Positions 1 through 7,263 of a DNA stretch of 20,303 bases are shown here, piece by piece. Position 1 is the first letter of the stretch. Every line of letters begins with the position of its first letter. Source of the DNA: a virus; the IMG/VR virus record IMGVR_UViG_3300009786_002389, positions 1 through 20,303 of that record; one strand, 5' to 3'. Made by a program: the position numbers and the translations under genes. Under the pieces are notes generated by a model. It was not told where the DNA came from, ran no database searches, and was given only the letters and a program-made list of their open reading frames with translations.

Positions 1-53
1 GATTTTTCGACTTTAACAAAGTATATGGAGTAGCTGATGGCGCGATCAATTAA
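1..53 (+). other. Probable 3' end of an upstream CDS, frame undecided
   Basis: Two forward frames are open from the window edge. Frame 1 ends at TAG 31-33, just before the ATG at 37, which is the usual spacing in this window. Frame 3 ends at TAA 51-53, overlapping the next gene by 17 bases, and would read FFDFNKVYGVADGAIN. Too little is visible to choose between them or to name a product. Sequence to the left of the window would settle it. Confidence 0.35.
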
Positions 54-294
54 ACAAAAAAGGGTTATCAAACAGCCAGAGCGTTATAAATATCCCACAA
101 GGTATGGCAGTCACCAATCCATGGTAGACATGGAGAAGACAGGAGAACTAAACAAGGAAAATAAAGTTGTGATGCAAGATGAGCATGGTTACTATATAAC
201 GGATGAAAATAGACTCGACAGTGGGTTAGCGGACCCCAATCGTTATAAAACAAGTCGTTTAATGTGGTACGAGAAGGAGACACCTGATGCTTGA
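37..294 (+). CDS. Small basic hypothetical protein, 85 aa
   Basis: I do not recognise this protein. It is hydrophilic, with a Lys/Arg-rich N-terminus (MARSIKQKRVIKQPERYKY) followed by a mixed-charge middle. It has no signal peptide, membrane segment or cysteine. GGAG at 27-30 lies 6 bases before the ATG and supports this start. The stop overlaps the start of the DUF1501 gene by 8 bases, so the two are very likely co-transcribed and perhaps translationally coupled. The basic N-terminus could bind nucleic acid or an acidic partner, but that is a guess. Confidence 0.75.
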   Translation: MARSIKQKRVIKQPERYKYPTRYGSHQSMVDMEKTGELNKENKVVMQDEHGYYITDENRLDSGLADPNRYKTSRLMWYEKETPDA

Positions 295-1525
295 TATTCA
301 ATTCAACCGGCGAGACTTCATGAAAGTAGGGGGTATTAGCTCTGGCCTTTCCTCTCTAGGGTTGTCAGATGCTAATGCAGCAAACCTACCATCCAACGAG
401 AAGTCAGTAGTTTGGCTATGGCTGGGCGGTGGCGCGACTCACGTTGAGACATTCGACCCTAAGCCAATGGCTCCAGTGGAGGTAAGATCCACTACTGGTT
501 CGGTTATGACTAACGGAGACTTTCTCCTTGGTGGCAACTTCCTTAAGTTGGCTACTAGGAGTGATAAGATTTCTGTAGTTAGATCGTTTGCTCATAGCAA
601 CTCTAGTCATAGAACTGGTACTCACTGGGTAATGACTGGGCATAACTCGACTGACAATACCCCACAGTCAATGCAGGAAGAGCCTTCATACGGTTCTATC
701 ATGTCATCGGTGTATGGAGCTAATCATCCTACAACCGGTATGCCCTCCTACGTCAAGGTCAATGGTATTTCTTTTGACGGTCCAGCTTGGCTAGGTGGTC
801 AGTACAAGCCTTATGGAGCGAGCGGCGAAGGCGTGGAAAACCTTAAGTCAAGAGTGGAGAACAACCGTTTTCTTCAACGTCGTGATTTGGTTGGTGGGTT
901 GGATAAGCTCAAGATTGAAAACGCTCTTGAAATCTGGCCTGACTTGCGTAAGCAATCTTTTGGTCTTATTCTAGGAAAGGCTAGTGAAGCCTTTGATCTT
1001 AAGAAGGAACCAGAGGACAACCGTAAAAAGTATGGCACGGGACTGGGAGAGCAAATGCTTCTAGCCCGTAGGTTAGTTGAAAATGGCACTAGGTTCGTGA
1101 CCATCCAGTATGGAGGCTGGGATATGCATAGCAACATCGCCAAGTCTCTTGATGGCAGAATGCCTCCTCTTGACCATGCTCTGTCTACCTTTATTGATGA
1201 CTTGTATGATAGAGGCATGAGCAAGAATGTCCTGCTTGTAGTCACTGGTGAATTTGGTCGTACCTACCGTGTCAATAAGAATGCTGGTAGAGATCACTGG
1301 GCGCAACTTAGCCCGCTGATGTTTAGCGGTGGAGATTTTGAAATGGGTAGGGTGATCGGAGAATCTACCGATAAGGCAGAAACCCCCAAGAGTGACCCGT
1401 TTGGCCCCAAGGACGTTACTGCAACCCTGTTCTCTCACTTTGGAATCGACCCTCAATTGCAGAAGATCGTCTTCGCTGGTCGCCCAAGGTATTTCGTAGA
1501 AAGTGGAGCTAAGGTGATTCTATGA
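287..1525 (+). CDS. Tat-exported DUF1501 (sulfatase/alkaline-phosphatase-like) protein
   Basis: The 412-residue protein matches the DUF1501 family (PF07394), which is thought to share the alkaline phosphatase/arylsulfatase fold and is abundant in Planctomycetes. The N-terminus has a twin-arginine signal, NRRDFMKVGG (residues 7-16), and a plausible AxA cleavage region near 29-32, so export of a folded protein is expected. Family hallmarks in order are GGGATHVETFDPKP (47-60), THWVMTGH (112-119), GGWDMH (276-281), TGEFGRT (320-326) and NAGRDHW (332-338). The Asp and His residues of the last motifs are likely metal ligands, inferred from the superfamily. Length is normal and no break is seen. AAGGAG at 274-279 sets the start. 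The stop overlaps the next gene as ATGA. Family members have no firm biochemical function; in planctomycetes they usually pair with DUF1549/DUF1553 proteins, not seen here. Confidence 0.9.
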   Translation: MLDIQFNRRDFMKVGGISSGLSSLGLSDANAANLPSNEKSVVWLWLGGGATHVETFDPKPMAPVEVRSTTGSVMTNGDFLLGGNFLKLATRSDKISVVRSFAHSNSSHRTGTHWVMTGHNSTDNTPQSMQEEPSYGSIMSSVYGANHPTTGMPSYVKVNGISFDGPAWLGGQYKPYGASGEGVENLKSRVENNRFLQRRDLVGGLDKLKIENALEIWPDLRKQSFGLILGKASEAFDLKKEPEDNRKKYGTGLGEQMLLARRLVENGTRFVTIQYGGWDMHSNIAKSLDGRMPPLDHALSTFIDDLYDRGMSKNVLLVVTGEFGRTYRVNKNAGRDHWAQLSPLMFSGGDFEMGRVIGESTDKAETPKSDPFGPKDVTATLFSHFGIDPQLQKIVFAGRPRYFVESGAKVIL

Positions 1526-1857
1526 TAACATTAACTGACAAAGCAATCAAAGAAGTCAAACGAGTGATGGAAGATTTGCCTGAAGCAATCAATACATTGC
1601 TACGAGTTGGTGTTGCTGGTGGGGGATGCTCTGGTTTTGAATACAAGTTGGGCTTCGTAGAAGAAACAGAGTATTCAGACAAAACTTACAACAAGTATGA
1701 GCAAGGTGGGTTGACTATGATAGTTGAAAAGAAAGCCGAGTTATTCATTGATGGTACTACTATCGACTGGATAGAGGACTTGTCTAAACGCGGTTTTGCT
1801 TTTAACAACCCAAATGCTACAAAAAGCTGTGGTTGTGGGGAGAGTTTCAGTGTGTAA
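1522..1857 (+). CDS. A-type iron-sulfur carrier protein (IscA/HesB family)
   Basis: The 111-residue protein has the full length and architecture of the HesB/IscA/ErpA family, cytoplasmic scaffolds that pass Fe-S clusters to target enzymes. The three conserved cysteines are present: Cys36 in GGGCSGFEYKL, and Cys103 and Cys105 in SCGCGESF near the C-terminus. The start overlaps the DUF1501 stop (ATGA, 1522-1525), and AAGGTG at 1511-1516 gives a ribosome binding site. This overlap suggests translational coupling. IscA-like genes are known auxiliary genes of marine phages. Here one may support an Fe-S enzyme during infection; no such client is visible in this window. IscA, ErpA and SufA cannot be told apart by eye. 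Confidence 0.93.
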   Translation: MITLTDKAIKEVKRVMEDLPEAINTLLRVGVAGGGCSGFEYKLGFVEETEYSDKTYNKYEQGGLTMIVEKKAELFIDGTTIDWIEDLSKRGFAFNNPNATKSCGCGESFSV

Positions 1858-1990
1858 TTTTAGAATATGTGGCCATGTCACTTGCTTTGGAGCAGTTGTC
1901 GTTGGGGCATTAAATGGCTTCCAGCCAGCATACGAAACGGAGTTGCTTCTATGGATATCTATTTGTTTTTTTGCATGGGATAATAGATAG
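1850..1990 (+). CDS. Putative 46-aa membrane peptide with GTG start
   Basis: A GTG at 1850 overlaps the stop of the Fe-S carrier gene, with GGGGAG at 1837-1842 seven bases upstream. The frame gives a hydrophobic, Cys-containing peptide with two likely membrane stretches, roughly residues 8-22 and 28-42 (the second rich in Leu, Ile, Phe and Trp). An ATG at 1796 in the same frame lies inside the carrier gene and is less likely as the start. The stop TAG abuts the ATG of the next ORF. Small membrane peptides are common in phages, but there is no homology evidence and the ORF could be fortuitous. Confidence 0.4.
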   Translation: MCNFRICGHVTCFGAVVVGALNGFQPAYETELLLWISICFFAWDNR

Positions 1991-2194
1991 ATGGAAGAAT
2001 TCCCCAATATGGCTACCAGTATAATTTGCAGCTATGTAAAAAGCAAGGGGCTGAATGGGCCACCGGAGTCTATCCAACCTCATATCCATATGCTGTATAT
2101 GGAAGCTAAAAAAGCACATCCGTTTTTAGGAACGTGTGTAAAAAACGTATACAATACTGCGGAGTGGGCTTTTATAAGGCAATACTTCAGATAA
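1991..2194 (+). CDS. Small hypothetical protein, 67 aa
   Basis: Unrecognised. The sequence is soluble-looking, with two Cys, several Pro and His residues and an aromatic C-terminus ending WAFIRQYFR. The ATG directly follows the upstream TAG. The only ribosome-binding-like sequence is GGGA at about 1977-1980, so translation may depend on coupling. The C-terminal half (YMEAKKAHPF to the end) looks helical. It is followed by 88 bases (2195-2282) without a gene. That stretch is rich in T runs but has no clean hairpin, and it separates this block from the glycan genes. Confidence 0.5.
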   Translation: MEEFPNMATSIICSYVKSKGLNGPPESIQPHIHMLYMEAKKAHPFLGTCVKNVYNTAEWAFIRQYFR

Positions 2195-2282
2195 AGGCTG
2201 CAATTTTTTTCTGCTTCTTTTTTTATTGTTCCTGCTCACCTAACCCGATTATTACGAACCCCTTATGGCCGAGTGAAAACCC

Positions 2283-3245
2283 ATGTATGAATTTTTAAAA
2301 GAAGATATTATTAACGTAAAGTCGTGGTTTGACCTAGGGGATTGTAACTACGAACACGATCATAAAGACGATTCAATACCAGAGTCAGGAATTGTTTATT
2401 GTAATATAGAACACATCCAAGACTTTTTCAAAAAGTGCGAATCGACAATAAATAAATACATTGTTGTAAGCGGGTTTAGTGATTATGGACTTGCGTATCA
2501 ACAACAACACAGTGTTGGTCTAGATATGTTGAAATGGATTCCGTTCATTGAACATATGATACCAGAACTAGGGTACAATCCTCTGGTGATACCTCCAAGG
2601 TGCGATGCTGAAAAGTGTACGTTTGAGGATACATACTCCATTAAGTGTTATTCACATACAATGGCCACTGTTCCTGCCATTCCCTTAAATATTAAAGGAT
2701 GGTTTCTTACTAATTCTATGGCTGCACAAAATAGAATACGTGGAATCCCATTAGGCGTTGGAAAAGACGCAACAGATGATATACTAAACACGAAGAAGTA
2801 CGCACACGAAGATAAAACAAACTGGATGTACATCAATTGGCAGAACTACACCCTTGAGCGAAAGTATTTAAAATCATTCTTCGCTCAAAACAACTTTGAT
2901 TGGGTGACATACGTCGAAGAACCTATGGAATTTAAAGAATATCTTGACAATTTATCTCGTCACACTTACGCGATGTGTCCTCCGGGCAACGGTGTAGACT
3001 GCTATAGAATTTTAGAATGTATTTATGTAGGCACAATACCAGTCGTGTTGAACAGTCCGACCATGCAACACCTGAAAGACCTTCCCATGTTAATCATTAA
3101 CGACATTGATGAATTGAATATAGAAAATCTTAAGGCTCAGTATGAGTCTGTTTCCGCTAAAATGAATGATCAGCACATGGAAAAAGCGAAATTTTCATAC
3201 TGGAAAGATCAGATTTCTACAGCGGCAGAACAACTCAATGGATGA
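2283..3245 (+). CDS. Exostosin-like glycosyltransferase
   Basis: The 320-residue protein carries the C-terminal signature of exostosin/GT47-like enzymes, MCPPGNGVDCYRILECIYVG (231-250), followed by TIPVVLNS. In this family that stretch forms the nucleotide-sugar site, with the Arg-x2-Glu pair (Arg242, Glu245) and preceding Gly/Pro loop. The N-terminal half is divergent. There is no signal or membrane anchor, so it should act in the cytoplasm on a nucleotide sugar and an unknown acceptor. The ribosome binding site is weak (GAG near 2272). The stop overlaps the next transferase gene by 8 bases. Such enzymes are frequent in large aquatic viruses and phages. Sugar specificity cannot be read from sequence. 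Confidence 0.78.
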   Translation: MYEFLKEDIINVKSWFDLGDCNYEHDHKDDSIPESGIVYCNIEHIQDFFKKCESTINKYIVVSGFSDYGLAYQQQHSVGLDMLKWIPFIEHMIPELGYNPLVIPPRCDAEKCTFEDTYSIKCYSHTMATVPAIPLNIKGWFLTNSMAAQNRIRGIPLGVGKDATDDILNTKKYAHEDKTNWMYINWQNYTLERKYLKSFFAQNNFDWVTYVEEPMEFKEYLDNLSRHTYAMCPPGNGVDCYRILECIYVGTIPVVLNSPTMQHLKDLPMLIINDIDELNIENLKAQYESVSAKMNDQHMEKAKFSYWKDQISTAAEQLNG

Positions 3246-4308
3246 TATTAATATTATCACACCTATCAACCAATTGGGTTATGGTATAGCAGGGTTAAAT
3301 ATCGTTAACGGCCTGCATAAGGCTGGTTATAGAGTAGCTCTTTCCGTGATAGGACAGGCGGAAGCCTCTCCTGATTACCATTCCGTAATAAAAGAATGCT
3401 CCGAAAATGCCAAGATGCCAAACTTTGACGCTCCGTGTGTTAGGATATGGCATCAATTTGATATGAGTCAGTTTATAGGAAAGGGCGACAGGATAGGTTT
3501 CCCTATATTCGAGCTTGACAAGTTCACCGAGCAGGAAGTACATCACCTATCAAGCCTTGATAAAATCTTTGTTTGTAGCGAATGGGCTAAAAACGTAATC
3601 AAAAAAAACGGAATCAAAGTCCAAACCCACGTTGTTCCTTTGGGAGTAGATATAAACATCTTTCAAAGATCAGTATTTTCCAGAAAGAGTACGATCTTCT
3701 TTAATTGCGGAAAGTGGGAAAAAAGAAAAGGTCATGATATCTTGCCTGAAATTTTTGCCAAAGCCTTCTCTCTAGAGGATGATGTAGAATTATGGATGAT
3801 GTGTGAAAATCCTTTTTGTTCTCCAGAAGAAAATCAGGTCTGGATAGATTCTTATAAGAGGTCTGGATTGGGTGATAAGATAAGACTTATTCCACGCCAA
3901 CAGAGTCAAAAAGAGGTGTATAATATCATGAAGCAAACCGATTGCGGAGTGTTCCCATCCAGAGCAGAAGGTTGGAATTTAGAACTATTAGAGATGATGA
4001 GTTGTGGTAAACACGTTATTGCTACCGACTATTCTGCACATACTGAATTTTGCAACAATACCAACTGTCACTTAGTCAGCATTAAAGAATTAGAAGAGGC
4101 GCGCGATAACAAGTGGTTTTTTGGAGACGGTAATTGGGCTTCGGTAAAAGAGAACCAAATAAATCAAACAGTCTCTTACATGCAAAAGATCCATAACCTC
4201 AAACAAAAACAAAACTTGGAAATTAACCACGCCGGAATTAAGACTGCGGAAAAATTTTCTTGGGGCAACACTACGAAAGAAATTATATGTGGAATGTCCA
4301 AGACGTAA
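3238..4308 (+). CDS. GT4-type (group 1) glycosyltransferase, GT-B fold
   Basis: A 356-residue GT-B transferase. The N-terminal domain begins with a Gly-rich loop, NQLGYGIAGLN (11-21). The C-terminal domain has FNCGKWEKRKGHDILPE, where GT4 enzymes bind the donor phosphate through Lys/Arg. It also has the EX7E motif in EGWNLELLEMMSCG, followed by HVIATDYSAHTEF. I chose the ATG at 3238, 8 bases inside the end of the upstream gene, because homology to the fold begins there. An earlier in-frame ATG at 3166 would add 24 basic residues deep inside the neighbour. It should transfer a nucleotide-activated sugar with retention of configuration. The acceptor is unknown; the context implies a short glycan pathway shared with the flanking transferase and methyltransferase. 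Confidence 0.88.
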   Translation: MDDINIITPINQLGYGIAGLNIVNGLHKAGYRVALSVIGQAEASPDYHSVIKECSENAKMPNFDAPCVRIWHQFDMSQFIGKGDRIGFPIFELDKFTEQEVHHLSSLDKIFVCSEWAKNVIKKNGIKVQTHVVPLGVDINIFQRSVFSRKSTIFFNCGKWEKRKGHDILPEIFAKAFSLEDDVELWMMCENPFCSPEENQVWIDSYKRSGLGDKIRLIPRQQSQKEVYNIMKQTDCGVFPSRAEGWNLELLEMMSCGKHVIATDYSAHTEFCNNTNCHLVSIKELEEARDNKWFFGDGNWASVKENQINQTVSYMQKIHNLKQKQNLEINHAGIKTAEKFSWGNTTKEIICGMSKT

Positions 4309-4313
4309 ATGCT

Positions 4314-5195
4314 ATGAGTTACATGTCGGTAGTCGATGATGCTTTGATATACGACGATGTCTTTAAGGAGTTTAAACAAAACCGTTACTATTCTGCAATA
4401 GTAGGGGGTCAAAGCGATGAAGATGGCGCCAAATGGTTCATAGAGAGAATAAAAAACAACGATCCAGTAGACAGTAAGATCGAGACCTTTAAAAAAAATG
4501 ACACAATAGGTGATCCCGCACTATACGACTCAAAGGAATATGGTTTAATTGCCTCAAGCACACTAAGGTACATTAATTCTCTGCTTACTATACAGGAACA
4601 CCTCGGAGATCTTAACGGAAAAGATATTGTAGAAGTAGGCGTAGGGTTCGGAGGTCTTTGTTATGTTTTGTCTTCCTATTACGATTTAAAATCCTACAGG
4701 CTTGTGGACCTACCTAACGCGACTTTGCTCGCGTTAAAATGTCTAGCAAAACTTGATGTCGATAACTTAGTCATAGAGAGAAGCCATCAAGAAGTTAATT
4801 TGAAATACGAAGAACGGGGGAAAACCGCAGGGGATTTTAGAGGTAAATTTGACACCGAAAAATGGCCGGTGTCAATTATAGAAAACAGGAGAAAAAATAA
4901 TAGGGACTTCCAAATTAACTTTAATCATCCTAAGTTTGATTTGCTGATCAGTGAGTACTGCATTACTGAAATGGACGACGCGGGAATTGATAGTTTCTAT
5001 GAAAAATACATACAACACTCCGAAAATATTTACATATTCTCCAACCTGTGGGATAAAAAAAGAAAAGAAGCTTTCTTGAGCAGACTAGATGAAAAATTTA
5101 AGCTGATAGTATTTGATGATCCCATGCCACAAGAAATAAAAATTTGCCCGGAGCCAGAAAAAATGAATCAGGTAATAATAGGAAAGAAGAGATAA
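4314..5195 (+). CDS. Putative sugar O-methyltransferase (SAM-dependent)
   Basis: The Rossmann-like SAM motif I is clear, DIVEVGVGFGGLCYVLS (104-120), followed by YRLVDLP (128-134), whose Asp would contact SAM ribose. A later DLLISEYCITEMDD strand fits the catalytic sheet. The arrangement, including an N-terminal helical region and the DPALYDSKEYG stretch before motif I, resembles the 'putative sugar O-methyltransferase' family (NanM-like) found in surface-glycan loci. Length is 293 residues from the ATG at 4314, five bases after the upstream stop. In-frame ATG 4287 and TTG 4260 inside the previous gene are alternatives, and none has a strong ribosome binding site. It probably caps or decorates the sugar added by the two upstream transferases. 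Confidence 0.78.
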   Translation: MSYMSVVDDALIYDDVFKEFKQNRYYSAIVGGQSDEDGAKWFIERIKNNDPVDSKIETFKKNDTIGDPALYDSKEYGLIASSTLRYINSLLTIQEHLGDLNGKDIVEVGVGFGGLCYVLSSYYDLKSYRLVDLPNATLLALKCLAKLDVDNLVIERSHQEVNLKYEERGKTAGDFRGKFDTEKWPVSIIENRRKNNRDFQINFNHPKFDLLISEYCITEMDDAGIDSFYEKYIQHSENIYIFSNLWDKKRKEAFLSRLDEKFKLIVFDDPMPQEIKICPEPEKMNQVIIGKKR

Positions 5196-5225
5196 CCGAC
5201 ATCCTATTGAAACAGGAGATTATAG

Positions 5226-5492
5226 ATGCCCTCCCCTCAGAGAGAGAACAAGTCGAAGGCCGCTTACGAGTATGCAGATCCTAAAACTGGAGAACTTTTT
5301 TACTACACCAGAAGAGGTATGTATAAAAAAAATGGAAGGATTCTAGTGTTCAAAAAAAGAACTAGGGGTGAGATTGTGTCTTCCCATGTGCTAAACAAAA
5401 CATCAGAATCTTATGCCGACAAAAAGGCTGGATACCCGCCTAACTGCAACAAGGGGTATATAGAAAAAAACGGCAAGTGTATACCAGAATAG
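5226..5492 (+). CDS. Small basic protein with Cys-Gly C-terminal motif, 88 aa
   Basis: Unrecognised by function. AGGAG at 5214-5218 sets the ATG. The protein is rich in Lys, Arg and Tyr. Its N-terminal half looks like a short beta domain (YADPKTGELFYYTRRGMYKK). The C-terminus ends CNKGYIEKNGKCIPE, a C-x3-Y-x5-GKC pattern like small knots at the ends of some secreted or phage structural proteins. Only two cysteines are present, so one disulfide or a metal site with a partner is possible. It lies between the methyltransferase and a coiled-coil protein and may be a minor virion or DNA-associated protein. Confidence 0.68.
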   Translation: MPSPQRENKSKAAYEYADPKTGELFYYTRRGMYKKNGRILVFKKRTRGEIVSSHVLNKTSESYADKKAGYPPNCNKGYIEKNGKCIPE

Positions 5493-5503
5493 GAGAAGGA
5501 CTA

Positions 5504-5695
5504 ATGAGAACCCTTAAGAACACCCATAAGTGGCTCGATAGCATAAATCAAGAAAGAAAACAACTTCTGAAGAATCTATCTAGAGTAAACAAGAAGTTGG
5601 ACGACCTTCAGCATAAAGAAGACCGGTTAATAAGAGATCTAGAGACCCACACAAAACTGCAAGGAGCGGTTCCACCGGGATCTGGAACCGTATAG
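5504..5695 (+). CDS. Small coiled-coil protein, 63 aa
   Basis: From the ATG at 5504, preceded by AGAAGGA (5494-5500), the product is a charged helix. Hydrophobic residues are spaced in heptads through LDSINQERKQLLKNLSRVNK and onward to the RLIRDLETH stretch. A short Pro/Gly tail, GAVPPGSGTV, follows. An upstream in-frame ATG at 5477 lies inside the previous gene and lacks a ribosome binding site. The protein is probably an oligomerising or scaffolding peptide. No function can be assigned. Confidence 0.65.
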   Translation: MRTLKNTHKWLDSINQERKQLLKNLSRVNKKLDDLQHKEDRLIRDLETHTKLQGAVPPGSGTV

Positions 5696-5705
5696 GGGAA
5701 TAACT

Positions 5706-6614
5706 GTGATATCTGCTATCGTATTTTCAAAAGATAGAGCTTGCCAGTTAGATTTTTTGCTAACGAGCTTAATTCAAAAAGGCAACGAACTATTCGATAT
5801 TAGTGTTCTATACGAACATTCTAACGACTCTTTTAAAGCTGGCTATAGCAGACTGAAAGAAAAATACCCATCTTTAAATTGGGTAGAGGAAACTGATTTT
5901 CAAAAAGACACAACCGACCTTATAACAAAAGGAGGTGATCTAGTCTGTTTTTTCGTGGATGACAACATCCTGTACCGTAAAATAGAAGCTGACGAAGAAG
6001 TCATAACAAAACTTTTTGACAATAGGGACGTTTTTTGCTTGTCTTTGAGGCTCGGAGCCAATACTATTATTCAGAATGAATACGTAATGCAGGAGTGTGT
6101 TATTCCGCTAAGAGGAGAATTTGTCAACGAAACTTTTCTCGTATGGAATTGGATTGCCCAATGTGAGCATTGTAGAGCGCCCCTAACGGGCAACTATGCA
6201 TATCCCTTCTCAGTTGACGGACACATTTTTAAGAAGAGTTTAGTGGAAAAACTATTATTAGGATTTGATGAAATGGATGAACGAGGGGTTAGGGTTGTCA
6301 ATCACCCATTAGTGTTTGACACACCGAATGCTTTTGAGGGCAGGATATGGGATAAGGGATGGGAAGTAAGCGTTATGCCTAAAAAAATGTCTTCATTCCA
6401 AGAAAGCATGGTTGTTAACATTCCGCTAAATTTGGTAGGTTCTTCAGAGAATATGTCTGGTCAAAAATTTGGAGTTTCTTTGGAGGAACTCAATCAAAAA
6501 TATTTAGCAGGATCTGATCCAGACTTGGACAATATGGATTTTTCAAACGTTCAAGGATGTCATCAAGAAATTCAACTTAAATTTAAGGAGGTTGCTAATG
6601 TTAGATCTAGTTAA
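5706..6614 (+). CDS. GT-A-like glycosyltransferase, copy 1 of a paralogous pair
   Basis: The 302-residue protein starts at GTG 5706 behind AGGGGA. It begins MISAIVFSKDRACQLDFLLT, the beta-alpha start of a GT-A nucleotide-sugar fold, and has an acidic DxD-like site in CFFVDDNILYR (Asp85, Asp86). It is clearly paralogous to the gene at 17229-18083. Shared blocks include LSLRLGxNTxIQN, GEFVxxxFLVW, PFSxxGHI and LxxLNxxYL near the C-terminus. The family is not one I can name, but it resembles uncharacterised glycosyltransferase-like proteins in large phages. It is predicted cytoplasmic. The C-terminus overlaps the ribosome binding site and start of the following Cys-rich gene. Confidence 0.72.
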   Translation: MISAIVFSKDRACQLDFLLTSLIQKGNELFDISVLYEHSNDSFKAGYSRLKEKYPSLNWVEETDFQKDTTDLITKGGDLVCFFVDDNILYRKIEADEEVITKLFDNRDVFCLSLRLGANTIIQNEYVMQECVIPLRGEFVNETFLVWNWIAQCEHCRAPLTGNYAYPFSVDGHIFKKSLVEKLLLGFDEMDERGVRVVNHPLVFDTPNAFEGRIWDKGWEVSVMPKKMSSFQESMVVNIPLNLVGSSENMSGQKFGVSLEELNQKYLAGSDPDLDNMDFSNVQGCHQEIQLKFKEVANVRSS

Positions 6615-6807
6615 GAACCATTGGCTTTGTGTGCTGCTCGGTGTTGCTCTAGGTTATTCGCTTCACTGGTGTCCACTACTCGGTCATAACCATGTATGCC
6701 CCCGCGCTGGAGTGCATTCATGTGATTGTGGCGATTGCGACTGCGGTGCCGATTGCGCCTGTATAGTTGGCGAAGCTTGTGGGTGTAAGGGCTGTATGGT
6801 TAAGTAA
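6598..6807 (+). CDS. Cys-rich, membrane-anchored small protein, 69 aa
   Basis: AAGGAGG at 6585-6591 followed by six bases gives an unambiguous ATG at 6598, overlapping the end of the transferase gene. The N-terminus has one hydrophobic helix (about residues 9-22), then a cluster of cysteines. Nine lie in the stretch from SCDCGDCDCGADCAC to ACGCKGCMVK, and 12 are present overall, more than one residue in six. The CxC and CxxC spacing resembles metallothioneins and other soft-metal binding peptides, though no known family is matched. It could bind zinc, copper or iron at the membrane, or be an extracellular disulfide-rich peptide. The strong ribosome binding site argues that it is expressed. 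Confidence 0.75.
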   Translation: MLDLVKNHWLCVLLGVALGYSLHWCPLLGHNHVCPRAGVHSCDCGDCDCGADCACIVGEACGCKGCMVK

Positions 6808-6813
6808 CCACAG

Positions 6814-6835
6814 CACCGGTTGGTGTTTAAAATTT
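6814..6835 (+). terminator. Weak hairpin with T-rich tail
   Basis: CACC-GGTT-GGTG (6814-6825) can form a short stem of four to six pairs, followed by TTTAAAATTTTT. It sits right after the Cys-rich gene. The stem is short, so at most it would be a leaky terminator or pause site. Confidence 0.25.
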
Positions 6836-6860
6836 TTCCTACTTTAGAGGAGCACTAGTA

Positions 6861-7034
6861 ATGATGAGTAAGATTCAAGGCCTTTTTGGCTCGCGTAGAT
6901 TTTTGGTCGCCGTTGGTGGCGTGGTTTTTGTTATCTTTGATGGTTTAGGCATGGGCATATCCGTAGATCAAGTAAACCATTTGGTTCTGTTGGGTGGCGC
7001 TTGGATCGTTGGCGACAGTCTCCGATCCGCTTAA
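6861..7034 (+). CDS. Holin-like small membrane protein, 57 aa
   Basis: The frame from ATG 6861 (or 6864) to TAA 7032-7034 has AGAGGAG at 6846-6852. The product begins MMSKIQGLFGSRRFLVAVGG, has one strong helix through VVFVIFDGLGMG, a short turn with SVDQVNHL, and a second helix LVLLGGAWIVGDSL. The pattern (SRRF, hydrophobic helix, x-D/E-Q-V turn, second helix ending G-D/E-S-L) is the same as that of a common class of phage holin-like proteins of 55-80 residues. It would insert in the inner membrane. Holin activity is inferred only from this pattern. It could instead be a phage membrane protein of other function. Confidence 0.72.
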   Translation: MMSKIQGLFGSRRFLVAVGGVVFVIFDGLGMGISVDQVNHLVLLGGAWIVGDSLRSA

Positions 7035-7070
7035 TTTGCTTAGGTAAATAGACACAGAAGGAAGGATTAA

Positions 7071-7259
7071 ATGGACGTATCCAAAGCTGTAAGTGCTCAT
7101 TTTGAAGCTAAGAAGGCAGAAGCCCTTGTTAGATATCTCCTGTACACCAATAACATTATGGGTATTGGAGATCACTCTAACATCGTAGAGGAGGCCGTAA
7201 AAGCCATTGAAGATTATGAACACGCGGTAAGCTGCCTAGAAATTTTATCGAAAGTCTGA
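7071..7259 (+). CDS. Small helical hypothetical protein, 62 aa
   Basis: AGAAGGAAGGA at 7057-7067 places the ATG well. The product is soluble and appears fully alpha-helical, with a basic early helix (SAHFEAKKAEALVRYLLY), a Gly turn (GIGDHS) and an acidic second helix (NIVEEAVKAIEDYEHAV). The layout suggests a helical hairpin that may dimerise. No family is recognised. It sits four bases before the next gene and belongs to the same run of small unknown genes leading to the sigma factor. Confidence 0.65.
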   Translation: MDVSKAVSAHFEAKKAEALVRYLLYTNNIMGIGDHSNIVEEAVKAIEDYEHAVSCLEILSKV

Positions 7260-7263
7260 CTAA

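Noticed and set aside
2195-2282. T-rich gap as a terminator
   Set aside because: Several T runs are present, but I found no stem of useful length before them.
3916-3925. GTGTATAATA inside the GT4 gene as a promoter
   Set aside because: It matches ten bases of the promoter core but encodes conserved-frame residues (EVYNIM) in the middle of a gene, with no gene start nearby.
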